The notes beneath the pieces are model-generated. The model was given only the letters and a program-made list of their open reading frames with translations. It was not told the origin of the DNA and did no database searches. Positions 23,745 through 32,485 of a DNA stretch of 42,116 nucleotides are shown piece by piece. The stretch lies in contig JAEDMO010000003.1 of NCBI GenBank assembly GCA_016302935.1, forward strand, positions 1 to 42,116, read 5' to 3'. Source of the DNA: Bacilli bacterium (lineage in GTDB: Bacteria > Bacillota_I > Bacilli_A > RF39 > UBA660). The position numbers and the translations under genes were made by a program. The first letter of the stretch is position 1. Each line of letters begins with the position of its first letter.

Positions 23745-24605
23745 ATGAATTTAAGTACTAATTGGCATGATTATGAAATTTTGGCTAGTGGCGATGGGGA
23801 GAAATTAGAAAGATTTGGAAATGTTATCTTGAGAAGACCAGACCCACAAATTATATGGCCAAAGTCAGATAATAATATTTGGAATAAATGGGATGGTTAT
23901 TACCATCGAAGCAATACTGGTGGTGGTTTTTGGGAATTTAAGAAGAAATTACCAGAGTATTGGACGATTAGATATCGTGATTTAACTTTTAAAATTAGCC
24001 CTACCAATTTTAAGCATACTGGTATTTTCCCAGAACAGGGGGTTAATTGGGATTATATTATAGATACAATTTCTAAATCCAATAAAGATGAATTTTTAGT
24101 TCTAAATTTATTTGCTTATACAGGATGCGCTTCAATGGCTGCTGCTTATGGTGGAGCTAGTGAGGTTGTCCATGTTGACTCTTCTAAAGGAATGATTGAA
24201 TGGGCTAAAGAGAATATGAAATTATGTGGTCTTGATAATAAAAAAATTAGATTTATTCAAGATGATTGTTTAAAATTTATTGAAAAAGAAAAAAGAAGAG
24301 GTAGAAAATATCACGCGGTTATTATGGATCCTCCAAGTTATGGAAGAGGACCTAATAAAGAGGTATGGAAACTTGAAAATAATTTGAAGGAACTTATTGA
24401 TAGTGTTAAAGATATTTTGGCTGATGATTTTGAATTTGTACTTATTAATTCTTATACAACTGGATTTAGTCAATTTTCACTAAATAATTTATTAAGATTA
24501 TCGTTTAAAGATTATAAAATTGTAACTGGAGAAATCGGCTTACCTATTTGTGAAAATAATTTGGTTTTGCCTTGTGGAGTATATGGAAAAATTACCAGAG
24601 ATTAA
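23745..24605 (+). CDS. Class I SAM-dependent methyltransferase (RlmI/RlmK-related)
   Basis: 286 residues. The SAM-binding motif I LNLFAYTGCASM is near 119-130, followed by VVHVDSSKGMIEWAKEN (acidic loop) and the catalytic motif IMDPPSYGRG near 199-208. This is the signature of the PF10672-type rRNA cytosine methyltransferases related to RlmI/RlmK. The N-terminal 90 residues are a beta-rich substrate part instead of the PUA domain found in RlmI. Target base unknown, rRNA most likely. GAGGTG precedes the ATG. It overlaps the pseudouridine synthase gene, so two RNA-modification enzymes are made together. Confidence 0.88.
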   Translation: MNLSTNWHDYEILASGDGEKLERFGNVILRRPDPQIIWPKSDNNIWNKWDGYYHRSNTGGGFWEFKKKLPEYWTIRYRDLTFKISPTNFKHTGIFPEQGVNWDYIIDTISKSNKDEFLVLNLFAYTGCASMAAAYGGASEVVHVDSSKGMIEWAKENMKLCGLDNKKIRFIQDDCLKFIEKEKRRGRKYHAVIMDPPSYGRGPNKEVWKLENNLKELIDSVKDILADDFEFVLINSYTTGFSQFSLNNLLRLSFKDYKIVTGEIGLPICENNLVLPCGVYGKITRD

Positions 24606-25260
24606 TATTATATATGAAGATAATCATTTATTGGTAGTGGAAAAACCGATTAATATACCCGTGCAAGAAGATGATAGTAAAGATTTAGATTTAATTACAA
24701 TTATTAAGTGTTATTTAAAGGATAAGTATAAGAAGCCTGGTAATGTATATTTAGGCATGGTTCATAGGTTAGATAGACCAGTTGGGGGAATTATGGTGTT
24801 TGCTAAAACATCAAAAGCAAGTTCTAGATTAAGTGAAGAAATTAGGAAAAAAGAAGTTAAAAAGAAGTATTATGCTGTTTTATGTGGGTGTGTTAAAGAT
24901 AGTGATGTTCTTAGAGATTATTTAGTTAAGGATAATAAGACTAATAATAGTTATGTGACAACAAAGGATAAGGGTAAGGAAGCTATATTAGAATATGTTA
25001 GGCTAGACTATATGAATAATTATAGTTTGATAGATGTTAATCTTATTACCGGTAGATCACATCAGATTAGGGTACAATTTGCTAGTAGAGGATACCCTTT
25101 ATATGGTGATTATAGATATAATAAAAAGGTAGATATGGGTTCTAATATTGCTTTATACGCTTATATGTTGGAGTTTACCCACCCTACTCTTAAGAAAAAA
25201 ATGTGTTTTAAATTAGATATGCCCAATAGATATCCATTTAATCTATTTAAGGAAAAATAA
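24583..25260 (+). CDS. RluA-family pseudouridine synthase
   Basis: 225 residues; isomerises specific uridines in rRNA or tRNA. It starts INIIYEDNHLLVVEKP, typical of RluA-type catalytic domains, with the catalytic motif HRLDRPVGG (Asp64) and the late GRSHQIRVQFASRGYPLYGD. There is no S4 domain, so it belongs to the short subgroup and its target cannot be told. The ATG at 24583, with GGAG nearby, is preferred to the in-frame ATG at 24550 because the family N-terminus begins here. It overlaps the methyltransferase by 23 bases and is followed after 2 bases by the next gene. Confidence 0.92.
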   Translation: MEKLPEINIIYEDNHLLVVEKPINIPVQEDDSKDLDLITIIKCYLKDKYKKPGNVYLGMVHRLDRPVGGIMVFAKTSKASSRLSEEIRKKEVKKKYYAVLCGCVKDSDVLRDYLVKDNKTNNSYVTTKDKGKEAILEYVRLDYMNNYSLIDVNLITGRSHQIRVQFASRGYPLYGDYRYNKKVDMGSNIALYAYMLEFTHPTLKKKMCFKLDMPNRYPFNLFKEK

Positions 25261-25262
25261 TT

Positions 25263-25802
25263 ATGGAATTGAATTATAATGATATTAAAAATGAATTAGA
25301 ATCTCTTAAGTCTAGTAATTATGAAGAATTTTTAATTAATGTGATCGTTATTTTACGTACTAGTAAAGAGGCTATTTTAAAATTGAAAAAATTAAATAAT
25401 GCCAATCGATTTTATCATTATTTGGATTATTTGTTTTTGCATATTGCTTTTTTATTAGGTATTATTACTAAAGATGATTTAATAGACTATACTGCTTTAA
25501 CTAAAAATTTTATAAAGAATTTAAATCTAACTAATAAAACTTTAAAAAAACTTAAATATTTTAATTATCATATTTTGTGTAGCGATAATATTGATGAAAT
25601 AATATTTTTAGTGAATAGTATTCATTTAATGGCCAATAATTTAAGTGATAGAAATTGTTTATATGGTGATTATAATACTAATATCGACTGTTTAGTTAAT
25701 GGTATTAATGTAATACTGCCTGATAGAGATATGTCTTTAGATTATGAAAATAAAAAAATTATGAATATTAATAAAAAAATTAAGGAATTTAAAAAGCAGT
25801 AG
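25263..25802 (+). CDS. Hypothetical protein, alpha-helical
   Basis: 179 residues, not recognised. The composition is Asn/Lys/Leu/Ile rich and predicted mostly helical, with a moderately hydrophobic stretch (about 52-70, YLDYLFLHIAFLLGIIT) that is probably a buried helix. It starts 2 bases after the pseudouridine synthase stop, with AAGGAAAA as ribosome binding site, and is third in the RNA-modification operon. It ends stop-to-stop against dnaE inside a shared terminator. No function is assigned. Confidence 0.7.
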   Translation: MELNYNDIKNELESLKSSNYEEFLINVIVILRTSKEAILKLKKLNNANRFYHYLDYLFLHIAFLLGIITKDDLIDYTALTKNFIKNLNLTNKTLKKLKYFNYHILCSDNIDEIIFLVNSIHLMANNLSDRNCLYGDYNTNIDCLVNGINVILPDRDMSLDYENKKIMNINKKIKEFKKQ

Positions 25803-25815
25803 TTAACTGCTTTTT
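25791..25815. terminator. Bidirectional terminator shared by convergent operons
   Basis: AAAAAGCAGT and ACTGCTTTTT pair around a 5-base loop that carries parts of both stop codons. Confidence 0.8.
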
Positions 25816-28724
25816 AATTTAGTAATACTATTTACAACAATTTGATATTCATCAAATCTTTTTTCTACTCTTCCTATAACACTTATGATATCTCCATATT
25901 TAAGATCTTTATTTTCTTGATATATAGATGGAAATAAAGTTAGGGATATACTCTTAAATTCATCACTCGCAATAACAAATGCCATTACATCATTTTTCTT
26001 GGTGAGCACTTCCTTTATCTTTTCAACATATAGAATAATATTTATTTTTTGATTAAATTTATCTTCAATGTTTATGGTGGTCAATGATTCATTTTGGCGG
26101 TATTCACTAACAGGATGATTACTTAGGTAAAAGGAGAAACTAGATAATTCTAAATTTGTTAGTGTTTCTTTATCATATTCTTGATATTGAATAATGGTTG
26201 GTTTTTCTATTTCGATTAAACCTATATCCTTAGTTAATTCAGCGTAGTTAATAATATTATCTAAATTTTCGTTTAGAGTTTTTTTATTTATATTAAAACT
26301 TGAAAAGACTCCAGCATTAATTAATGATGTTATTATTTTTTTATTAATTGTACCACTATAGCATCTAGTTACAAAATCTAAAAAATCTTTAAATGGTCCT
26401 TTTTCTCTTTCATTAATAATGGCATGTGATACGGAATAACCGATATTGTGTATAATTGAAAAAGGACATATTATTTGTTTATTTTTAATTATGTATTTAT
26501 AAGTACTTATATTGATATCTGGTGGAGTGATGGTTATTTTTTTGTGTTTTGCTTCACTTATATATATTTGCGTTTTAACATCACTGCCTATGGCATTATT
26601 TAAAAGGCTTAACATAAAATAGTGACAAAAATGTCTTTTTAAAAAGGCCATTTTATAAGCTACTATGGCGTATGATACAGAGTGGCTTAAATTAAAACCA
26701 TAACCGGCAAATTTTAATATTAATTCAAATATTTTAGTGGCACTTTCTTCACTGTGACCTTTTTCAATACTTCTTTTTATAAATTTTTCTTTTTCATTTT
26801 GAAGAATATCTAATTTCTTTTTGGACATTGCTCTTCTTAGAATGTCTGCTTCTCCTAAAGAATATCCTGCTAAAACATTGGCTATTTGCATTATTTGTTC
26901 TTGGTAAATAATTATACCATATGTTGATTTTAATATTGGTTCTAGGCTTTTATCAAGATATGATATTGGTTCTTTACCCGATTTTCTTTTTATATATGAA
27001 TCAATGTTATCCATAGGTCCGGGTCTATATAGGGCTATAGCTGCAATTAAATCATCTAGCGAATTAGGATTTAGCTTTTTTAGGAAATTTTTCATTCCGG
27101 GAGATTCAAATTGAAAAATGCCATCGGTATCTGCTTTTTTAAATATTTCCATTGTTTTTGTATCATCTAATGGAATATTATTAAAGCTAATATTTATTTG
27201 TTCATTATTCTTTATATTTGTAATTATTTCATCAATTATTGTAAGATTACTTATACCTAAAAAATCCATTTTTAGTAAACCTAGTTCTTCTAAGTAGTTC
27301 ATTGAATATGCTGTTGTATAAATTCCTATATCATTTTTATATAGAGGAATTACTTCATCTAAATGTCTATTAGAGATAACAATTCCAGCGGCGTGGATTG
27401 ACACATGGCGTGGTAGTCCTTCTAGGTGCAATGAAATATCATATAGTTTTTTTAATTCCTCAGATGAATTAATTAAGCTTTTTAATTTTGAATTATTATT
27501 ATACGAGGTGATTAAATCTTTATCTGTAATTAGTTTAGATATAGCATCAGTTAGTTTAAGGGGAATGTTTAATACTCTACCCACATCTTTGATAACTTGT
27601 TTGGATGCTAGCGTATTAAATGTGATAATGCCGGCGACATTTTTTATACCATATTTTTCAATAACATAATTAACTACTAATTCTCTTTTGTTACTGTCAA
27701 AGTCAATATCAATATCGGGCATAGTTACTCTTTCTGGATTTAAAAACCTTTCAAATAATAGATTGTATTTTATTGGGTCTATTTCGGTTATGCCTAATGT
27801 ATATGCTACTAAGCTTCCTGGTGCACTTCCTCTACCTGGTCCTACTAGTATGTTGTTTTTCTTGGCATATTTGACGTAATCATATACGACTAAAAAATAA
27901 TTGCAAAATCCCATTTTGTTAATTACTGATAATTCGTAATCGAGACGATCTTGGTATTTTTTTTCTATATTGTTATTAAGTCTTTTATTTAAACCTTTTT
28001 GACATAGATTGGTTAAATATTGAAATTCATCTATTCCTTCTTTATAGATGGGTTGAAGATTTTTGGTATATTTTATTTCGACGTTACAAATATCACTTAT
28101 GTGTTTTGAATTTTGGATGTCTTCTTCATCTGCTATTTTGATTATTTCTTCTTTCGATAGTAAGTGATGAGCTTTATATGTGTTTAGTTCAAATTCTCCT
28201 AATACTTTGCCATCTCTTATCATATATAAATAATCTAAATATTGGTAATCATTTTTATTTAGATATAGTACATTACTAATAAATACTTTGGGGTGTTTTA
28301 TACATTCTTTTTCTGATTGATTACTGTAACCTATATATTTATTTTCAAAAAGATTAAATATTTTTTCATTAAATGATTGGAATGGCATAACTAAAACGAC
28401 GTTTACAAAGTCTTGTAAATCATCTATTTTAAGGTTTCTTTCCGATGCTAATGTAGATAGTTTAATTAGTGTTTTGTAACCAAGTTCGTTTTTAGCATAA
28501 AGAATTATAATACTATCTGATATAGTTAGTTCTAATCCAATAATTGGTTTAATTTGGTATTTCAAACAGCACTTATAAAACTCAATTGTCCCAAACATAT
28601 TGGAATCAGTAATTGCTAAGGAGGTGTATCCTAGATTTTTTGCAAGACTTACTAATTTCTCAATATTGTTTAAACTACTTAAAAGTGAGTAACTAGTTTT
28701 GACTTGTAAAGGTACATAATCCAT
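25803..28724 (-). CDS. dnaE: DNA polymerase III alpha subunit, DnaE type
   Basis: Replicative or lagging-strand polymerase, 973 residues against about 1,115 in B. subtilis DnaE. There is an N-terminal PHP domain (about 1-220) and a pol III catalytic core with PDIDIDFD at 336-343 (two catalytic Asp) and a third acidic residue in LLKMDFLGISN. ALYRPGPMD and the helix-hairpin-helix region follow, and a C-terminal OB-fold (about 890-965). The PHP metal motifs are lost: HxH reads LQVKTSYS near 6-13 and TDHG reads TDSN, so no PHP exonuclease is expected. The ATG at 28724 behind AAGGAGGT is preferred to a start 13 codons upstream inside the neighbour's end. It is last in the dnaB-dnaI operon. Confidence 0.95.
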   Translation of the reverse strand: MDYVPLQVKTSYSLLSSLNNIEKLVSLAKNLGYTSLAITDSNMFGTIEFYKCCLKYQIKPIIGLELTISDSIIILYAKNELGYKTLIKLSTLASERNLKIDDLQDFVNVVLVMPFQSFNEKIFNLFENKYIGYSNQSEKECIKHPKVFISNVLYLNKNDYQYLDYLYMIRDGKVLGEFELNTYKAHHLLSKEEIIKIADEEDIQNSKHISDICNVEIKYTKNLQPIYKEGIDEFQYLTNLCQKGLNKRLNNNIEKKYQDRLDYELSVINKMGFCNYFLVVYDYVKYAKKNNILVGPGRGSAPGSLVAYTLGITEIDPIKYNLLFERFLNPERVTMPDIDIDFDSNKRELVVNYVIEKYGIKNVAGIITFNTLASKQVIKDVGRVLNIPLKLTDAISKLITDKDLITSYNNNSKLKSLINSSEELKKLYDISLHLEGLPRHVSIHAAGIVISNRHLDEVIPLYKNDIGIYTTAYSMNYLEELGLLKMDFLGISNLTIIDEIITNIKNNEQINISFNNIPLDDTKTMEIFKKADTDGIFQFESPGMKNFLKKLNPNSLDDLIAAIALYRPGPMDNIDSYIKRKSGKEPISYLDKSLEPILKSTYGIIIYQEQIMQIANVLAGYSLGEADILRRAMSKKKLDILQNEKEKFIKRSIEKGHSEESATKIFELILKFAGYGFNLSHSVSYAIVAYKMAFLKRHFCHYFMLSLLNNAIGSDVKTQIYISEAKHKKITITPPDINISTYKYIIKNKQIICPFSIIHNIGYSVSHAIINEREKGPFKDFLDFVTRCYSGTINKKIITSLINAGVFSSFNINKKTLNENLDNIINYAELTKDIGLIEIEKPTIIQYQEYDKETLTNLELSSFSFYLSNHPVSEYRQNESLTTINIEDKFNQKINIILYVEKIKEVLTKKNDVMAFVIASDEFKSISLTLFPSIYQENKDLKYGDIISVIGRVEKRFDEYQIVVNSITKLKSS

Positions 28725-28740
28725 GATACACCTCCTTATG

Positions 28741-29238
28741 TTATTTAATGATGAGTAAGGCAATTATAATGCTGGTAAAAATAATCAAAGCTAGGAGTCC
28801 AAAAATTTTGGCATAGCCATTTTTATTAAGAGCATTAAGCAAATTTATTTTAAAAATATCTTGTTCTTTATGAGAGTTAGAAACCATTACTCCTTTATAT
28901 GTTGATAGTTGGGTTTGATGTCCTTCTGTTAAAATATCTTCTGGAGTAAGGGTATTTAATAAAACTATTTTTCCTTTATCATAAACGGAATAATGAAGAA
29001 CTATATCACCGTGAACTTTAGAAAAAGTTTTATCTGTTGGAAGTTTTAGTTCATATTTAGAAATGCCAGTTTCGCTGTTAGTAGAAACCATTACGCCTAG
29101 AAAATTTCCCTCTTTTAGAGAAGGATAATATTCAAATAATAGTTTCTTATAGGCAAGCATATTATATTTTTTAATTGATCTTTCTTTTTTCTTAAATTCA
29201 TTTTCATTTACATAATCTATAATGTATGTATTCTTCAT
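28741..29238 (-). CDS. Tail-anchored protein of unknown function in the replication operon
   Basis: 165 residues, not recognised. Residues 1-140 are soluble, with a beta-rich central part (YELKLPTD, DIVLHYSVYDKGKIVLL), and the C-terminus is one hydrophobic helix (about 143-164) ending IIALLIIK. There is no signal peptide, so the body should face the cytoplasm. It lies between the 95-residue tail-anchored protein (12-base gap) and dnaE (16-base gap) with GGGTGA before the ATG. Placement suggests membrane-linked replication, but that is inference only. Confidence 0.75.
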   Translation of the reverse strand: MKNTYIIDYVNENEFKKKERSIKKYNMLAYKKLLFEYYPSLKEGNFLGVMVSTNSETGISKYELKLPTDKTFSKVHGDIVLHYSVYDKGKIVLLNTLTPEDILTEGHQTQLSTYKGVMVSNSHKEQDIFKINLLNALNKNGYAKIFGLLALIIFTSIIIALLIIK

Positions 29239-29250
29239 TTTTTCACCCTT

Positions 29251-29538
29251 TTACATTCTATTAAATATTACAAGCATAATTACTGCTAAAACAGCTAAGA
29301 TAATGCCTAAACCTGCCATTTTAGCAAATCCCTTATTACTTGGTCCAATATTAGTTCCAAAAATACTTGGTCTTCTTACTAAAGTTTTTGGTTTATTGGC
29401 AAATGTTATTTTACCATTGTTAATAGAACTTGGTATATATCCCTTTTCTTCTTGTTCTATTTGATATGTAGTATCATCAATAGTGGTTTCAACAGTAGTA
29501 TTTTCCTTTTCTAATTCTTCTTTTTGTTCTTCGTACAT
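29251..29538 (-). CDS. Small tail-anchored protein of unknown function in the replication operon
   Basis: 95 residues, not recognised. The first 30 are very acidic (Glu/Gln/Thr), the middle is basic (KPKTLVRRPSIFGTN), and the last 25 form one membrane helix (about 72-93) ending FNRM. The charge split suggests contact with a partner or nucleic acid and membrane attachment. It starts 9 bases after the dnaI stop with GAGG upstream, so it is translated with the primosome genes. Confidence 0.7.
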   Translation of the reverse strand: MYEEQKEELEKENTTVETTIDDTTYQIEQEEKGYIPSSINNGKITFANKPKTLVRRPSIFGTNIGPSNKGFAKMAGLGIILAVLAVIMLVIFNRM

Positions 29539-29547
29539 AATTTTTCC

Positions 29548-30468
29548 TCACTTTCTTTTATTTTCACTAATCATTATTATTTGATCGGTTAAATATTTTA
29601 TTCTTTCTATTATTCTTCTAGATTTTACTAAATCAATATTTTTACTAGTTGTACTTAGATGTTCTTCTAGTTCTTTAATATTTAGATTAGAGGTAAAAAA
29701 TGTAGGTAGTTGCTGTTGCATTCGATATTGCAAAATTGTACCTAATATTTCATCTCTTGCCCAAGGTGTTGTTGTTTCTGCTCCAATATCATCTATTAGC
29801 AATAATTCTATTTTTTTAATATAATTAAATGTATTATTATAACTTTCATCGTCATTAAAACTTGCTTTTAGACTTCTTAAGAATTCTGGAAAATAGATAA
29901 TAGCTATTTTAGAACCTTTTTTGGCTAATTCATTTAACATAGCTGAGATTAAATAAGTTTTACCAGTTCCAAAATTACCTGTTAAATATAATCCTTTAAT
30001 AAATTTATCTTTTTGATAGTTATCTAAGAAGTTCTTTAACCATTTGATTGTCTCAAAACGGTTTGGATCATCAGTATATATATCTTTCATCTTAGCATTT
30101 TTTATTTCTTTTGGAATGTCAAAAGTGTAGATATTTTCTTGATACTTTGTTTTTTCTTCAAATTCTTTTTGATATTTACAAGGTACATAGTAAAATGCTA
30201 AATTATTTTCTTCATAGTTAGGGTAATAAATATGCCCTTTAATCTCATTTTGACAGTTTGCAAGATTTTTACAGTTTTTACAATTCTTAAGTTCTGAATT
30301 ACTTTTTTGAAGTAATGATGTATGTTTCATAAGAATTTTTTCTGGAATCTTTAATTTTTCTATAAACTTTGTAAAAGAAGCGTCTTCTTTAGCTTCATTG
30401 AAGCTTTTTTCTAAGACAAAGTTATTTAAATGATAGTTCTTTTTTAATGCTTCAGCTAAACTTTCCAT
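29548..30468 (-). CDS. dnaI: Primosomal helicase loader DnaI
   Basis: AAA+ ATPase that loads the replicative helicase; 306 residues. The N-terminal helicase-binding domain has the zinc-type cysteines at 63, 66, 72 and 97. The AAA+ domain has Walker A GNFGTGKT at 164-171, Walker B LLLIDDIGAE near 223-232, sensor 1 TFFTSN and the DnaI/DnaC arginine near the end (SRRIIERIKYL). It overlaps dnaB by one base (TAATG), which couples translation. It ends in TGA, showing that TGA is a stop here. Confidence 0.95.
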   Translation of the reverse strand: MESLAEALKKNYHLNNFVLEKSFNEAKEDASFTKFIEKLKIPEKILMKHTSLLQKSNSELKNCKNCKNLANCQNEIKGHIYYPNYEENNLAFYYVPCKYQKEFEEKTKYQENIYTFDIPKEIKNAKMKDIYTDDPNRFETIKWLKNFLDNYQKDKFIKGLYLTGNFGTGKTYLISAMLNELAKKGSKIAIIYFPEFLRSLKASFNDDESYNNTFNYIKKIELLLIDDIGAETTTPWARDEILGTILQYRMQQQLPTFFTSNLNIKELEEHLSTTSKNIDLVKSRRIIERIKYLTDQIIMISENKRK

Positions 30469-31763
30469 TATTTATACTCCTTTAACAATTCTTTTAATTG
30501 GTCTTGTTCCTCTTCTGTTGCTTCTTTTTTTACTATTTCTTTATCAAACCATTCTGGCAATTTAGTATTAGTGGTTGATGATTCTTTCTTGTAGGAAGAT
30601 ACCTTTTTCCATTTTTTGTGTTCTTTTTCGCAGGCTTGCATTGCTTCGTCGACAGTTTCTATTTTTAGACGTTGCCACTGACCAGCGATTGTCTCTATAA
30701 GATTTCTGTTTAATTTTTTATTATTAACTTTAAGAGTATAATCGATCAAGACATTGACTACTCCTGGTTTTAAGCCATATTCTACGATTAAATCCTCTAT
30801 TAATTTTAAATCTCTTTTAGTGGGTTCCATTTGATTATTTCTACTTTTTAGCAAACACCTTGGTGAGATTGTTTCAAAATCATAGATTATTTTGGCTCTT
30901 TTAGAATTATCCCCAAGTGGTTTTCTTAAAAATTCTGGCTGAGTATTATCAACGACGCTAGGAAGAAGGCCTCCATTATCAAATTGATAGTAATTACGGC
31001 AATTTTTTCTTAACTCTTCTTTATTTATTAATCCTTTTTCATTGATACAAGTTTTAATAATATTTACCATTTTTAGGGCATCTATATCGTATATAAAAGA
31101 TAAATTTAATATTAGCTCTTCAATATCTTTAGTGAATGCTTTTTCACTTATAAGATTTTTAGGAATACTAGATACTAAAAAATCAAAATCAAAATTAGTA
31201 TTTATTCTTAATTTTAATTTGTTAGTTTTTCTAATATTGTCATTAACCACTTCGTATGAGGTTAGAGGCACTGATGCAAAAACGTCGTTAAATGAGGCGG
31301 TTATATTTTTATAAGATGTGGTATTTAGTTTTGGTATTTTGAAATAATTCACTAATTTTTCATATTCTTTTTTACCAATATTATTATATAGGACAATATT
31401 TAATATGGGATGATTAAAAAATTCATTAGCACTTATTGGAGAATATAGTTCATATATATAGTTATTAACACTTTCTTCTTTAATATAACTTTTTAAAAGT
31501 CCAATGGCCTCTAGCTTTCTTCTGGCAATTAAAAATTCACTAGTTGACATATGCATGTTGGTAACTAAATGATGATGGGTTAGCTCGCTACTTATTATCT
31601 CCCCTTTTTCTAAATCTGACCATAAGATGTTATATAACATAATTGGAGTAGGTCCGATAATAGGCAAATATAATAAGTTTAAAATTTTTTTATCTTCTTG
31701 AATTAAAATACTCTTATTTACAACCACATATGTATCAGCAGGTAATACTTTATAGTTTTCCAT
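30468..31763 (-). CDS. dnaB: Replication initiation and membrane attachment protein DnaB (DnaD/DnaB family)
   Basis: Loads helicase with DnaD and DnaI and attaches origin DNA to the membrane; not the helicase of the same name in E. coli. The 431 residues have an N-terminal winged-helix part starting YKVLPADTYVVVNKSILIQEDKKILNLLYLPIIG (about 3-36), a middle linker, and C-terminal DnaD-like repeats (about 310-390), with ending TTNTKLPEWFDKE. The ATG at 31763 is chosen over a start ten codons upstream because it begins the family sequence and has GGTGGT before it. First gene of the replication operon. Confidence 0.93.
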   Translation of the reverse strand: MENYKVLPADTYVVVNKSILIQEDKKILNLLYLPIIGPTPIMLYNILWSDLEKGEIISSELTHHHLVTNMHMSTSEFLIARRKLEAIGLLKSYIKEESVNNYIYELYSPISANEFFNHPILNIVLYNNIGKKEYEKLVNYFKIPKLNTTSYKNITASFNDVFASVPLTSYEVVNDNIRKTNKLKLRINTNFDFDFLVSSIPKNLISEKAFTKDIEELILNLSFIYDIDALKMVNIIKTCINEKGLINKEELRKNCRNYYQFDNGGLLPSVVDNTQPEFLRKPLGDNSKRAKIIYDFETISPRCLLKSRNNQMEPTKRDLKLIEDLIVEYGLKPGVVNVLIDYTLKVNNKKLNRNLIETIAGQWQRLKIETVDEAMQACEKEHKKWKKVSSYKKESSTTNTKLPEWFDKEIVKKEATEEEQDQLKELLKEYK

Positions 31764-31784
31764 ATGACCACCATCTTTATACTC

Positions 31785-31813
31785 ATTATACATTATTTAA
31801 TAAGAGTTGTAAA
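31785..31813 (-). promoter_or_regulatory. Sigma-A promoter of the dnaB-dnaI-dnaE operon
   Basis: TTTACA (31808-31813), a 17-base spacer and TATAAT (31785-31790). Predicted start near 31778, 15 bases before the dnaB ATG. Confidence 0.8.
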
Positions 31814-31925
31814 TAAACTAGTTAGCTATTTTTTATAAATATTTAACTAATAAATAATTATATGAAGTGGGGAAATATTACGTATAATTTTATTTTTTTA
31901 AGATATAATATTAGTGATGATGACT

Positions 31926-32471
31926 ATGAATATTAAGAAAATTAAAATTATATCTGTATTTTTTATTTTGGGGTTAACTATACTTTTCCATTTTTTATAT
32001 GACTGGTGGCCAAATGTTATTTTTTCTACATTATTTCCCGTTAATGAAAGTATATGGGAACATATGAAGTTACTTTATTTTGGAATTATTATTTATGGGA
32101 TAGTTGAATATTTTATTATGAAGAAATTAAATTTAGTGTTTAATAATTTCCTTTTAAACCTATTTATTACAAGCTACAGCAGTATAATAATATATCTAGC
32201 GATTTTTCTACCTATTTATAATATTATTGGTGAGAATATGATAGTATCTATTTCTTTGTTAGTAGTAGTTATTATTTTAGAGAGTATTATTAGTTATTAT
32301 ATTTTAAATTATAGGAATTTGGGTAGTATTTATAATATTATTAGTGTTGTTATGTTGATTATAGGCTATATAGGATTTGTATATTTAACATATAAGCCTA
32401 TTAGAAACTATATTTTTTATGATAAATTAGAAAATAAATATGGTATAGATATATATGTTTTAGATGAATAA
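31926..32471 (+). CDS. DUF6512-like polytopic membrane protein
   Basis: 181 residues with about six hydrophobic segments. The signature is early: HFLYDWWPN followed by FPVNESIWEHMKL near 20-48, the hallmark of the DUF6512 family, which is of unknown function in Bacillota. I chose the ATG at 31926 because GTGAT, a match to the extended anti-Shine-Dalgarno, lies 7 bases upstream; ATGs at 31917 and 31920 are alternatives. TATAAT-like boxes at 31883-31888 and 31904-31909 lie just upstream. It ends 2 bases from the convergent CPBP gene. Confidence 0.8.
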   Translation: MNIKKIKIISVFFILGLTILFHFLYDWWPNVIFSTLFPVNESIWEHMKLLYFGIIIYGIVEYFIMKKLNLVFNNFLLNLFITSYSSIIIYLAIFLPIYNIIGENMIVSISLLVVVIILESIISYYILNYRNLGSIYNIISVVMLIIGYIGFVYLTYKPIRNYIFYDKLENKYGIDIYVLDE

Positions 32472-32485
32472 TATTATTTATTCAT
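32464..32485. terminator. Weak bidirectional terminator between convergent genes
   Basis: ATGAATAA and TTATTCAT form an AT-rich 8-bp stem around six bases, followed by TTTTTA on the plus strand. Both stop codons lie in it. Confidence 0.45.

Noticed and set aside
29548..30468. Mollicute code with TGA read as Trp
   Set aside because: dnaI ends in TGA at a position expected for its terminus, Trp is encoded by TGG throughout, and no gene needs TGA read-through.
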